Assembly: GCF_000971135.1 (NCBI RefSeq)
Contig: NZ_BBLW01000002.1
Coordinates: 186,001 to 250,000 of the forward strand
Direction of reading: 5' to 3'
DNA: 64,000 bases
DNA from: Demequina phytophila
GTDB lineage: Bacteria > Actinomycetota > Actinomycetes > Actinomycetales > Demequinaceae
The position numbers and the translations under genes were made by a program. Positions 35,896-44,547 of this stretch are shown piece by piece. A model generated the notes under the pieces. It was not told where the DNA came from. It did no database searches and saw only the letters and a program-made list of their open reading frames with translations. Within the stretch, counting starts at the first letter, position 1. Every line of letters begins with the position of its first letter.

Positions 35896-36927
35896 TCAGC
35901 GCGGGCTGGGGCCGGTCGACTCGCGGATCACCAGCTCGGTGGTGATCGGGCCGTCGCCCTCGTGCGATCCGTCAGCGCCGAGCTGCGCGAGCAGCCGTGC
36001 CACGGAGCGCGTGCCCATGCCGGTCAGGTCGGCGTGAACGCTCGTGAGCGAGGGCGAGAGGAGGTCGCCTAGGACGTCGTCGAAGCCAACGACCGACAAG
36101 TCCTCAGGAACACTCACGCCTGCCGCCTTCGCGGCTCGCATGAGGCCGATCGCCATGAGGTCGTTGTATGCGACGACGGCGGTGGCCCCCGAGGCGTGTG
36201 CGCGCTCGAACGCAGACTCGCCCCCGGTGAGCGTGGGGCTGTTGGGGCCGATCTCGAAGACTGCGACGCCTCGCTCGCGCGCTGCGTGCATCAGCGCCTC
36301 CCAGCGGCGTCCGCTGATCCAGGAGCGGCTGGGGCCGCCCAGGTACGCGATCGCACGGTGGCCCAGGTCCGCGAGGTGCGCGACCAGGGCGGACACTCCA
36401 GGTGCCGGGTCGCTGATGACGGAGGGGATGCCGTCGACCTCACGGTTGAGCGTGACGATGGTCTTCCGCTGCGCGAGGCGCAGGATCTCCTCGTCGGGCA
36501 GGCGTGAGGTGGCCAGCACGATGCCGTCCACGGACGGCGCGATGTTGTCGATGGTCCCGGCCTCGAGCGACCCTGACTCCTGCGACTCGGCGATCACGAG
36601 CGTGAATCCCGCCTGGCTCGCCGCGCGCTCGGCGCCGCGGATCACGCCGAACACCATCGGGTTGGTGATGTCGGCGACCACCACCGCGAGCGTGTGGGTG
36701 CGCCCGGTGGGCAGGGCACGCGCCATCGGGTTCGCGTGGAAGTTCAGGTCCGCCGCGGCCTTGCGGATCTTCTCCTCCGTCTTGGCGCTGACGCGGCCGG
36801 GCTGGTTGAGAGCGCGCGAGACCGTCGACGGGTTCACCCCGGCGAGCTCCGCGATGTCGTAGATGGTCGCGGCGCCTGAACGGCGGCGGCGTCCTGTGAT
36901 CTCCCCGGTCGGAGCGGCATCGGTCAT
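35896..36927 (-). CDS. LacI family regulator of the glucuronate genes (second)
   Basis: The product has 343 residues. The helix-turn-helix is ATIYDIAELAGVNPSTVSRAL, the hinge NFHANPMARAL, and the effector domain runs through VVVADITNPMVFGVIRGAE, YNDLMAIGLMRAA and DLSVVGFDDV. AAGGAGGAC precedes the ATG at 36927. It sits between the uxaC unit and the eda-kdgK-uxuA unit, and five operator-like sites of one pattern flank these genes and the ABC importer, so it is the probable repressor of the regulon, induced by a glucuronate-derived compound (inference). Confidence 0.92.
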   Translation of the reverse strand: MTDAAPTGEITGRRRRSGAATIYDIAELAGVNPSTVSRALNQPGRVSAKTEEKIRKAAADLNFHANPMARALPTGRTHTLAVVVADITNPMVFGVIRGAERAASQAGFTLVIAESQESGSLEAGTIDNIAPSVDGIVLATSRLPDEEILRLAQRKTIVTLNREVDGIPSVISDPAPGVSALVAHLADLGHRAIAYLGGPSRSWISGRRWEALMHAARERGVAVFEIGPNSPTLTGGESAFERAHASGATAVVAYNDLMAIGLMRAAKAAGVSVPEDLSVVGFDDVLGDLLSPSLTSVHADLTGMGTRSVARLLAQLGADGSHEGDGPITTELVIRESTGPSPR

Positions 36928-36948
36928 CGGGTCCTCCTTGCTACGTGC

Positions 36949-36986
36949 ATCGTAGCGGACGGCCACGACGGTGGCAGGCGGTTGCC
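36949..36986 (-). promoter_or_regulatory. lacI promoter with degenerate self-operator
   Basis: TACGAT (minus strand, 36954-36949) is a good -10; CTGCCA about 17 nt upstream would be the -35. It overlaps TGGCAGGCGGTTGCC (36972-36986), a weaker match to the regulon operator, suggesting autoregulation. Confidence 0.55.
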
Positions 36987-37057
36987 CCGCTGATGATTTG
37001 TGCGCGCTTGCGCACGGGCACTCAGGCGCGGTGGTCGCTGCTTTCGCCAGGATCGCC

Positions 37058-37091
37058 TAGCATGGGCGCTATCTTGGCATTCGGTTGCCAA
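37058..37091 (+). promoter_or_regulatory. eda promoter and operator
   Basis: TAGCAT (37058-37063) is the -10; the operator TTGGCATTCGGTTGCCAA (37074-37091) lies just past the predicted transcription start, where a bound repressor would block elongation. Confidence 0.75.
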
Positions 37092-37140
37092 CTCAACGAG
37101 GAGTCACCGGGACGGTCCGGGGCCCGCGAGTGGAGGAACG

Positions 37141-37791
37141 ATGGAGACTGCGACGAATGTGCATGCGGCTCTCGGCGCGCATCGGTTGGTACCGGTGGTG
37201 GTGGTGGACGATGCGGGGAACGCCCCGGGCCTGGCCGGCGCCTTGGTCTCCGGCGGGCTTCCCGTGGCCGAGGTGACGTTCCGGACCGCCGCGGCCGAGG
37301 AGTCGATCAGGATCATGGCGGCGCGCGGCGACGTGCTGGTGGGGGCTGGCACCGTGCTTACGGTCGATCAGGTCGATCGTGCCGTCGCTGCTGGTGCGTC
37401 GTACGTGGTGTCGCCGGGGCTGTCGCGCGCCGTGGTCGAGCGGTGTCAGGACCACGGTGTCGCCGTGCTGCCCGGTGCGGTGACTGCCACCGAGGTGCAG
37501 GCCGCGCTCGAGCTGGGCGTGTCGACCGTGAAGTTCTTCCCGGCGGGCACCTCGGGCGGCGCGAAGGCGATCGCCGCTCTCGCGGCCCCGTTCGGCGGCG
37601 TGTCGTTCGTGCCGACGGGCGGGATCGGGCCGGCGAACCTGCACGAGTACCTCGCGTTGCCGTGCGTGCACGCGGTGGGCGGTTCGTGGATGGTGCCTCG
37701 CGACCTGGTGTCGGCGGGGGAGTTCGACAAGGTGGCCGCGCTGGTGGCCGAGGCCGTCGCGCTGACGGCGGGTCAGGAGGTCCCGGCATGA
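37141..37791 (+). CDS. eda: 2-dehydro-3-deoxy-6-phosphogluconate aldolase
   Basis: KDPG aldolase splits KDPG into pyruvate and glyceraldehyde-3-phosphate, the last step of glucuronate breakdown. The product has 216 residues, typical for the class I family. The catalytic Glu is in PVAEVTFRT, the Schiff-base lysine is K131 (STVKFFPAG), and PGAVTATEV and VPTGGIGPANLHEY are the usual phosphate-side segments. The stop overlaps the kdgK start (ATGA). GAGGA precedes the ATG at 37141. Confidence 0.94.
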   Translation: METATNVHAALGAHRLVPVVVVDDAGNAPGLAGALVSGGLPVAEVTFRTAAAEESIRIMAARGDVLVGAGTVLTVDQVDRAVAAGASYVVSPGLSRAVVERCQDHGVAVLPGAVTATEVQAALELGVSTVKFFPAGTSGGAKAIAALAAPFGGVSFVPTGGIGPANLHEYLALPCVHAVGGSWMVPRDLVSAGEFDKVAALVAEAVALTAGQEVPA

Positions 37792-38891
37792 GTGTTCTGC
37801 AGGTGCGGCCCGCGGCGGAGTGCCGCTTCGATGCCGTCTCGCTGGGCGAGGTGATGCTGCGCCTGGATCCGGGCGAGGGGCGCATCCGCACGGCGCGGTC
37901 GTTCACGGCCTGGGAGGGCGGCGGCGAGTACAACGTCTCGCGCGGCCTCTCGCGCGCGTTCGGCCACCGCACAGGGATCGTCTCTGCGCTTGCGGACAAC
38001 GAGGTGGGGCGGCTCATCGAGGGCCTCATCCTTGCCGGCGGCGTCGACACGTCGCACCTGGTGTGGAAGGCGTACGACGGTATCGGCCGTGGCGTGCGCA
38101 ACGGGCTCAACTTCACCGAGCGCGGCTTCGGCGTGCGCGGCGCGGTCGGGGTGTCCGACCGCGGCCACACCGCCGCCTCGCAACTCGCACCCGGGGACGT
38201 CGACTGGGATCACCTCTTCGGCACCCTCGGCGTGCGCTGGCTCCACACCGGCGGCATCTACGCCGCGCTGTCGGAGACGGCGGCCGAGAGCGTCATCGCG
38301 GCCGTCGACGCCGCGCATCGTCACGGCACCGTCGTCTCGTACGACCTCAACTATCGGCCCAGCCTGTGGAAGGCGATCGGCGGGATCGCGAAGGCGCAGG
38401 AGGTCAACCGTGCCATCGCCCCGCATGTGGATGTGATGATCGGCAACGAGGAGGACTTCACGGCGTCGCTGGGCTTCGAGGTTCCCGGTGTAGACGAGTC
38501 GCTCGCGGAACTTGATGTCGCGGGTTTCGCCGCGATGATCGACGAGGTGTCGAAGGCGTATCCGAACTTCCAGGTCATCGCCACGACGATGCGCACGGTG
38601 CGCTCCGCGACCGTCAACGACTGGGGCGCGCTGGCCTGGTCGAAGGGCTCGGGGCTGGTGCGTGCGACCCAGCGTGACGGACTCGAGATCCTCGACCGCG
38701 TGGGCGGCGGCGACTCGTTCGCGTCCGGTCTGATCCATGGTCTTATCGAGGGCGCCGACCTTCAGACCGCGGTGAACTACGGCGCCGCCCATGGCGCCCT
38801 CGCCATGACCACCCCCGGCGACACGACCATGGCCACCCAGGCCGAGGTCTACAAGCTCGCCGGCGGCGGTGGCGCCCGGGTCGACCGCTGA
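37788..38891 (+). CDS. kdgK: 2-dehydro-3-deoxygluconokinase (PfkB family)
   Basis: The product phosphorylates 2-keto-3-deoxygluconate to KDPG. It has 367 residues, somewhat long for the family. PfkB motifs are present: SLGEVMLRLDPGEG, AWEGGGEYNVSRGLSRAFG near the N-terminus, SYDLNYRPSLW in the middle and DRVGGGDSFASGLIHG with the catalytic Asp. The gene is coupled to eda and followed by uxuA. The longer frame upstream is an artefact of the overlap with eda. Confidence 0.93.
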   Translation: MSVLQVRPAAECRFDAVSLGEVMLRLDPGEGRIRTARSFTAWEGGGEYNVSRGLSRAFGHRTGIVSALADNEVGRLIEGLILAGGVDTSHLVWKAYDGIGRGVRNGLNFTERGFGVRGAVGVSDRGHTAASQLAPGDVDWDHLFGTLGVRWLHTGGIYAALSETAAESVIAAVDAAHRHGTVVSYDLNYRPSLWKAIGGIAKAQEVNRAIAPHVDVMIGNEEDFTASLGFEVPGVDESLAELDVAGFAAMIDEVSKAYPNFQVIATTMRTVRSATVNDWGALAWSKGSGLVRATQRDGLEILDRVGGGDSFASGLIHGLIEGADLQTAVNYGAAHGALAMTTPGDTTMATQAEVYKLAGGGGARVDR

Positions 38892-38960
38892 CACCCCGCA
38901 TCGTCCCCTGATACGACAAACGATCCCGCCGCATCGTCGCGGCCGCTGGAAGGAAGCCTC

Positions 38961-40145
38961 ATGGAGAAGACCTGGCGCTGGTACGGACCCGCCGACATCG
39001 TGACCCTGCCCGAGGTACGGCAGACCGACGCCACCGGCGTGGTCACCGCACTTCACCACGTGCCCAACGGCGAGGTGTGGTCGGTGGGGGAGATCCAGAG
39101 GCGCCAGGCCGAGTGCGAGGCGGCGGGACTCTACTGGTCGATCGTCGAGTCCGTGCCCGTGCACGAGGACATCCGGCGCGGCCTCGACACGCGCGACGAG
39201 TGGATCGACAAGTACTGCGCGACCGTGCGCAACCTCGCCGCGTGCGGCGTCGACATGATCTGCTACAACTTCATGCCCGCGCTCGACTGGACGCGCACCG
39301 ACCTCGACTGGCCTCTGCCCAACGGCGGCACGGCGCTCCGCTACGACGCCGACGCGGTCGCGGCGTTCGACATGTGGGTGCTCGAGCGCGCTGGCGCCGA
39401 GGCGGATCACGGCCCCGAGCGCGTGGCGAGCGCGCGCGCGTGGTTCGACGCCGCGGCACCGGAGGAGATCGACCGCGTCACCAGGACCCTGCTCGCCGGC
39501 CTGCCCGGGTCGGAGGAGTCCTACACGGTGGAGGAGTTCCGCGAGGCGCTCGCCGCGTACGACGGCCAGACGCACGAGTCGATGCGAGGCAACCTGAAGT
39601 ACTTCCTCGAGCGCGTCATCCCGGTCGCGGAGGAGGTGGGCATCCGGATGGCCATCCACCCGGACGACCCGCCGTTCGACCTGTTCGGCATCCCGCGCGT
39701 GGTCTCGACCATGGCCGATGCGCAGTGGCTGCTCGAGGCCGTGCCGAGCCCTGCGAACGGGCTCACGCTGTGCGTCGGCTCGTACGGTGTGCGCGCCGAC
39801 AACGACGTGGTCGAGATGGCGCGTCGCTTCGCGGACCGCATCTACTTCTCGCACCTCCGATCCACCCGTCGCGAAGAGGATCCGGCCAGCTTCCACGAGG
39901 CCGTTCACATCGACGGTGACATCGACATCGTCGGGGTGGTGCGCGAGCTCGTGCGCGAGGAGCGACGTCGCGGCGAGGAGGGGCCCCGGATCTCCATCCG
40001 CTCGGACCACGGTCACCGGATCCTCGACGACCTCACGCGCGACAGCGCGCCCGGCTACCCGCTCATCGGCCGCATGAAGGGCCTCGCCGAGGTCCGTGGG
40101 GTCGAGCTCGCGGTCAATCGCGGGCTCGACGGCGACCTCGCGTAA
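38961..40145 (+). CDS. uxuA: mannonate dehydratase
   Basis: UxuA dehydrates D-mannonate to 2-keto-3-deoxygluconate. The product has 394 residues, as expected. Typical segments are WRWYGPADIVTLPEVRQTDATGVV at the start (given here in part), YNFMPALDWTRTDL, RMAIHPDDPPFDLFGIPRVV, YFSHLRST and ISIRSDHGHRILDDL with the metal-binding Asp and His. GGAAGGAAG precedes the ATG. The 69-nt gap after kdgK carries a decamer copy but no clear promoter, so it is probably in the same unit as eda-kdgK. Confidence 0.95.
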   Translation: MEKTWRWYGPADIVTLPEVRQTDATGVVTALHHVPNGEVWSVGEIQRRQAECEAAGLYWSIVESVPVHEDIRRGLDTRDEWIDKYCATVRNLAACGVDMICYNFMPALDWTRTDLDWPLPNGGTALRYDADAVAAFDMWVLERAGAEADHGPERVASARAWFDAAAPEEIDRVTRTLLAGLPGSEESYTVEEFREALAAYDGQTHESMRGNLKYFLERVIPVAEEVGIRMAIHPDDPPFDLFGIPRVVSTMADAQWLLEAVPSPANGLTLCVGSYGVRADNDVVEMARRFADRIYFSHLRSTRREEDPASFHEAVHIDGDIDIVGVVRELVREERRRGEEGPRISIRSDHGHRILDDLTRDSAPGYPLIGRMKGLAEVRGVELAVNRGLDGDLA

Positions 40146-40154
40146 GGAGAGACC

Positions 40155-41633
40155 ATGCTGCCGATCATCGCGGGGTTCCACCCCGACCCGTCGATCTGTC
40201 GAGCGGGGGACTGGTACTACCTGGCGAACTCGTCATTCGAGTACGTACCCGGCGTCCCGATCCACCGTTCGCGCGACATGCTCACCTGGGAGCTCGTGGG
40301 CCACGCCTTGCCGGACGCCGACGCGGTCCACGCCGCGACCGGACGTGCGGGCGCGAGCCAGGGCATCTACGCCCCGACGCTGCGCCACCACGGTGGCCGC
40401 TTCTGGATGGTGACGACCAGCATCGCCGACGTCATGCGCGGCCAGCTGATCACCCACGCGGACGACCCCGCGGGACCCTGGTCCGCACCCGTGCGCGTCG
40501 ACCAGACGTTCGGCATCGATCCCGATCTCGCATGGGACGACGAGGGTGCCTGCTACCTCACTTACCGCGGCTTCATGCCGCCGGGGATCCACCAGGTGAA
40601 GATCGATCCCGCCACGGGAGAGCGGCTCGGTGAGGACCGCGTGATCTGGCATGGGAGCGGCCTGGGCGAGAGCGAGGGCCCGCACCTGTTCCGTCGCGGA
40701 GACTGGTGGTACCTCGTGGTCGCAGAGGGCGGCACCCACACGGGTCACGCCGTCTCGGTCGCGCGGTCGCGCGCCCCTGAGGGGCCCTTCGAAAACAACC
40801 CGGAGAACCCGATCCTCTCCCACCGTTCCACGGCCCATCCGGTTCAGGCCACGGGCCACGCGGACCTTGTCGAGACCGCGGACGGGTCCTGGGCGCTGGT
40901 CCACCTGGGCATCCGGCAGCGAGGCGCGTTCCCCCGATTCCACGTGCTGGGCCGCGAGACCTTCCTCGCGGGCGTCGACTGGGTGGAGGGGTGGCCCGTG
41001 GTGGTCGAGGGTCGGTATGACGCGCCAGGCGCGGACCCGTCGTTCGACGATGCGTTCGAGGGCACCGCGCTCGACGCCCGGTGGGTGGCCCCCGGGGTTG
41101 CACCGAGCGATTTCGCGGTCCCGTCGGCAGGTCTCCGACTTGAACCGAGCCGCGACGCCGAGTCGTCCGAGCAGCACCTTCCGCTGTGCACCCGCCTGCG
41201 TTCGTTCGCGTGGAAGGCGGTCGTGGCACCGGGCGACGGAGACATGTGCGTCTCGGTGCGGCTCGCCGCGGACCACTGGCTCGGGCTCGAGAGGGTAGGG
41301 GACGCGATCCGCGCGAGGCAGGTCAGCGCGCACCTTGACGCGACGCTCGGCGCCGTGCGTGCAGAGCCAGGCGACACGCTGGTGATCGAGGCGACCCCGA
41401 CCGTCGGGCGCCAGGGTGGGCCCGGCCCCGACACGATCGAGCTTGCCGTCGAGCGTGCGGGCGAGCGGGTCTCGCTCGCCCGGGTCGACGGGCGCCACCT
41501 CTCCACGGAGGTGGTCGGAGGCTTCACCGGACGGATGTTGGCGCTTGAGGCGCTTGGAGGTCCGGCAACGGTGCGGAGCGTCGCCCTCACGGAGCTCGAG
41601 GAGCCGGCGCCGCCGGCGATGCCCTGGGGCTGA
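40155..41633 (+). CDS. glycoside hydrolase family 43, two-domain
   Basis: The product has 492 residues with no signal peptide. The five-bladed propeller has the three GH43 acids: D11 (FHPDPS), D122 (GIDPDLAW) and E174 (ESEGPHL). From about residue 305 a concanavalin-like C-terminal domain follows (FDDAFEGTALDARWV), as in GH43 beta-xylosidases and arabinofuranosidases. It would remove xylosyl or arabinosyl ends from imported oligosaccharides. AAGGAG lies over the uxuA stop, 10 nt away, so the gene is co-transcribed with the glucuronate genes. Confidence 0.92.
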   Translation: MLPIIAGFHPDPSICRAGDWYYLANSSFEYVPGVPIHRSRDMLTWELVGHALPDADAVHAATGRAGASQGIYAPTLRHHGGRFWMVTTSIADVMRGQLITHADDPAGPWSAPVRVDQTFGIDPDLAWDDEGACYLTYRGFMPPGIHQVKIDPATGERLGEDRVIWHGSGLGESEGPHLFRRGDWWYLVVAEGGTHTGHAVSVARSRAPEGPFENNPENPILSHRSTAHPVQATGHADLVETADGSWALVHLGIRQRGAFPRFHVLGRETFLAGVDWVEGWPVVVEGRYDAPGADPSFDDAFEGTALDARWVAPGVAPSDFAVPSAGLRLEPSRDAESSEQHLPLCTRLRSFAWKAVVAPGDGDMCVSVRLAADHWLGLERVGDAIRARQVSAHLDATLGAVRAEPGDTLVIEATPTVGRQGGPGPDTIELAVERAGERVSLARVDGRHLSTEVVGGFTGRMLALEALGGPATVRSVALTELEEPAPPAMPWG

Positions 41634-41679
41634 AGGCCCCGCACGTCCGCGCCCTTGCAACGATTCAGTAACACGATTC

Positions 41680-41705
41680 GGCAATCGGTTGCGCAACCGA
41701 TTGCC
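41680..41705. promoter_or_regulatory. 26-bp perfect palindrome, double operator before the binding-protein gene
   Basis: GGCAATCGGTTGC is followed directly by its exact reverse complement. It can be read as two overlapping copies of the regulon operator in opposite directions. It lies 90 nt before the solute-binding protein gene; a poor TTCACT -10 is at 41713-41718. Confidence 0.8.
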
Positions 41706-41794
41706 TTGATGCTTCACTAGGCACGCCAGGCCATTCCGGACTGCGAGCCGGCTCATATCCCCGGAAACGCTGCATTCACAACAAAGGAGTTCTT

Positions 41795-43384
41795 ATGCAG
41801 GTCAACACGCCCTTGCGGCGCCACTTCCGCCGTTCGGCGGCCGCCGCCATCGCCGCAGGCGCGGTGTTCACCCTCGGCGCCTGTTCCGGCGCGGGTGACC
41901 CCGCGGCGTCGCCGACGGCAGGCACGAGCGAGAGCGGCGCGCCTGCCGCCGACGCTCCGACCACCCTGGCGATCGCGACGAACCGCGCGCCGTCGACTTT
42001 CGACCCCGTGGGCCTTGCTACGGGCAACGACGCCCTCATCTGGGGCTCGATCTACGACACGCTCTTCGTGATCGGCCCCGACGGCGAGCTCGTCCCGCAC
42101 CTGGCCACCGGGTACAGCTACAGCGACGACGGTCTCGAGCTCACGGTCACCTTGCGCGATGACCTCACCTTCTCCGACGGAGCGCCCGCGACCGCCGCCG
42201 AGTACAAGGCGACCCTCGAGCACATCCGGGACACCGCCGGTGCGGGCCAGGCGATGGCGGACACCGTGGCGTCCGTCGAGGCGCCGGACGCGACGACGGT
42301 GGTCATCACGTTCTCCGCGAACGACCCGGGCTTCCTGTTCGACCTCACCAGCCGCGTCGGGATCATCGCGCAGCCGGACAAGATGGCGGATGAGTCCTAT
42401 GGGCTCGACCCCATCGGGGCGGGACCGTACGTGCTCGATGCCGATAAGACGCAGTCGGGCACGCAATACGTCCTGATCAAGCGTGACGACTACTGGAACG
42501 CGGACGCCTACCCCTTCGAGGAGGTCACCGTCCGGGTGATCGCGGATGCCACGGCGATCGAGAACTCCCTGCGTGCTGGCGAGCTCGACATCGCGGGCGT
42601 GCAGGCGCAGACCGCACCGCAGTTCGAGTCCTCGGGTGACTTCACCACCACTCAGCTCGAGGCTCAGTCGTCCCTGTTCCTCGACATCGCCGATCGCGAC
42701 GGCGCCATCGAGCCGGCGTTCGCGGACCTCCGGGTGCGCCAGGCGATCAACTTCGCGCTGAACCGCGACGGCTTCGTCCAGGCGGGCGGCGGCGTGGGCC
42801 AGCCTGCGTACCAGATGGACTTCCCGAGCACCTCCGGATACGACCCGGCGCTCGATTCGGTCTACCCCTACGACGTCGAGAAGGCGAAGTCGCTCCTCGC
42901 CGAGGCGGGCTACGCGGACGGCTTCAGCATCGACATGCCGAGCCTGGTCTACACGACCAGCATGGAGCCGGCGATCACGCAGGCGTTGGCGGACATCGGC
43001 ATCACGGTGAACTGGGACTCGATCCCGCCGCAGGACACCGTCCAGGCACTCCTGTCGGGGAAGTACCCGGTGATCCTCTGGTTCGCCTCCACGCTTCCGG
43101 ACGCGAACCAGGTGCAGGACTTCTACGCACCCGCCGCGCTCCTCAACCCGATGCGCACCACGGATCCCGAACTGGACGCACTGCTCGAGCAGGCGTCGAA
43201 GATCACGGACCCGGCCGCTGGCGCGGACATCTACAAGCAGATCAACGCGTTCGGTGTGAACAACGCTTGGTACGCGCCGCTGATGTTCACCGGCCAGACG
43301 TTCGCCGAGGCGGAGGGCTACAAGTACGTGGGCACATCGGCGCAGCAGTCGGTCCGCATCGAGAGCTACGGCGTCGCCGGCTGA
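41795..43384 (+). CDS. family-5 ABC solute-binding lipoprotein
   Basis: The product has 529 residues. An arginine-rich signal and the lipobox LGAC place the lipidated Cys at residue 30, followed by a Ser/Ala/Gly linker. The mature protein is of the DppA/OppA type (SBP_bac_5): NRAPSTFDPVGLATGNDALIWG, LTVTLRDDLTFSDGAPATAAE, DPIGAGPYVLD. Family-5 proteins bind peptides but also oligosaccharides; the setting among glycosidases and uronate genes argues for a glycoside or oligosaccharide. AAAGGAG precedes the ATG. A strong hairpin after the stop separates it from the permease genes. Confidence 0.92.
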   Translation: MQVNTPLRRHFRRSAAAAIAAGAVFTLGACSGAGDPAASPTAGTSESGAPAADAPTTLAIATNRAPSTFDPVGLATGNDALIWGSIYDTLFVIGPDGELVPHLATGYSYSDDGLELTVTLRDDLTFSDGAPATAAEYKATLEHIRDTAGAGQAMADTVASVEAPDATTVVITFSANDPGFLFDLTSRVGIIAQPDKMADESYGLDPIGAGPYVLDADKTQSGTQYVLIKRDDYWNADAYPFEEVTVRVIADATAIENSLRAGELDIAGVQAQTAPQFESSGDFTTTQLEAQSSLFLDIADRDGAIEPAFADLRVRQAINFALNRDGFVQAGGGVGQPAYQMDFPSTSGYDPALDSVYPYDVEKAKSLLAEAGYADGFSIDMPSLVYTTSMEPAITQALADIGITVNWDSIPPQDTVQALLSGKYPVILWFASTLPDANQVQDFYAPAALLNPMRTTDPELDALLEQASKITDPAAGADIYKQINAFGVNNAWYAPLMFTGQTFAEAEGYKYVGTSAQQSVRIESYGVAG

Positions 43385-43403
43385 CGCACTCCTCCCGCGC
43401 ACT

Positions 43404-43439
43404 CCTGTGGGGCCCCGTCTTCGGACGGGGCCCCACAGG
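43404..43439 (+). terminator. 16-bp hairpin with TTCG loop
   Basis: Perfect 16-bp stem (43404-43419 with 43424-43439) capped by a TTCG tetraloop, 20 nt after the binding-protein stop. No T-run. It probably ends or stabilises the binding-protein message, giving more binding protein than permease. Confidence 0.85.
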
Positions 43440-43487
43440 CGTTCCGGGGCGGCGGCACAGGACTCTCAAGGGCCGCGAAGATCCGAT

Positions 43488-43505
43488 TTGGCAAGCGGTT
43501 GTCAA
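43488..43505 (+). promoter_or_regulatory. LacI-type operator before the permease genes
   Basis: TTGGCAAGCGGTTGTCAA matches the regulon pattern. TTGGCA may serve as -35 with TTCAAT at 43512-43517 as -10 (18-nt spacing). It gives the permease-ATPase genes their own controlled promoter after the terminator. Confidence 0.7.
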
Positions 43506-43605
43506 ATGTGATTCAATGCATGCCAGGCCCGCGACGCAGCACCTGCCAGCGGGCGGTTCCCGCGGCCACCCCGGGGTCAACGAACGACCACACAAAGGCA
43601 GAGCA

Positions 43606-44547
43606 ATGTTGCTTTTCGCGCTACGCAGAGTCGCCTTCGGACTCGTGCTGTTCGTCATCGTGTCCTTCACGACGATGTTCCTCCTCAGCTTCTCCTTCGA
43701 CAGCATCATCGGCAGCAAGCTCGGGTCGGCCGCCAACGTCGATTCCATCGCCGCGATGAAGGCAGATCTGGGTCTCGATCGATCCGTGCCGGTGCTGTAC
43801 GCCGAATGGTTCCGTGGTGTCCTCCACGGCGATCTCGGAGCCTCGTTCTTCACCGGCGAGCCCGTGACGGAGGCGCTGCCGAGCCGACTCGCCGTGACGC
43901 TCTCCGTCGTGGGACCGGCGATGATCATCTCCGCGCTCATCGCGCTCTTCCTGGGTGTACTCGCCGCGACGCGCGGCGGATGGGTGGACAAGACGGCTCA
44001 GGGGATGATGCTGACGGGCTACCTGGTGCCCAACCTGCTCATCGCGATCGTGCTGGTGGTGGTGTTCGCAGTCAACCTCGGATGGTTTCCCGCCACGGGG
44101 TTCACCACCTTCGGCGACGACCCGGCCGAGTGGGCGAGGTCGATCACACTCCCGGTGATCACGATGGCGTTCGGCGGTGCCGCGAGCATGGCCAACCAGG
44201 TCCGCGGCACGATGATCGACGAGCTGCGCAAGGACTACGTCCGCACCCTCCGCACGCGCGGTGTCTCCGCGCGGGCGATCGTCGTCCGGCACGCGCTGCG
44301 CAACTCCGCCGGCCCCGCCCTCACCGTGTTCGGTCTCACCTTCATCACGTTGTTCGGGTCCGCGCTGTTCATCGAGCAGGTGTTCGCGCTTCCGGGATTC
44401 GGCACCTACAGCTTCAACGTCGCGCTCCAAGGCGACTTCCCCGTGCTCATGGGCCTGACCGCGTTCGGCGTCGGTCTGACCATCGGCGTCAACCTCCTGA
44501 TCGACCTGGCCAACGGCTGGCTCAACCCGAAGGCGAGGCAGTACTGA
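43606..44547 (+). CDS. ABC transporter permease, DppB type
   Basis: The product has 313 residues and six membrane helices: the first near residues 10-32, then an extracytoplasmic stretch with DLGLDRSVPVLYAEWFRGVLHGDLG, and the cytoplasmic coupling loop VRTLRTRGVSARAIVVRHALRNS with the EAA-type motif. The start at 43606 gives the typical short N-terminus; the longer frame runs back into the binding-protein gene. The stop overlaps the next start (TGATG). It forms the channel with the permease half of the next gene. Confidence 0.92.
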   Translation: MLLFALRRVAFGLVLFVIVSFTTMFLLSFSFDSIIGSKLGSAANVDSIAAMKADLGLDRSVPVLYAEWFRGVLHGDLGASFFTGEPVTEALPSRLAVTLSVVGPAMIISALIALFLGVLAATRGGWVDKTAQGMMLTGYLVPNLLIAIVLVVVFAVNLGWFPATGFTTFGDDPAEWARSITLPVITMAFGGAASMANQVRGTMIDELRKDYVRTLRTRGVSARAIVVRHALRNSAGPALTVFGLTFITLFGSALFIEQVFALPGFGTYSFNVALQGDFPVLMGLTAFGVGLTIGVNLLIDLANGWLNPKARQY

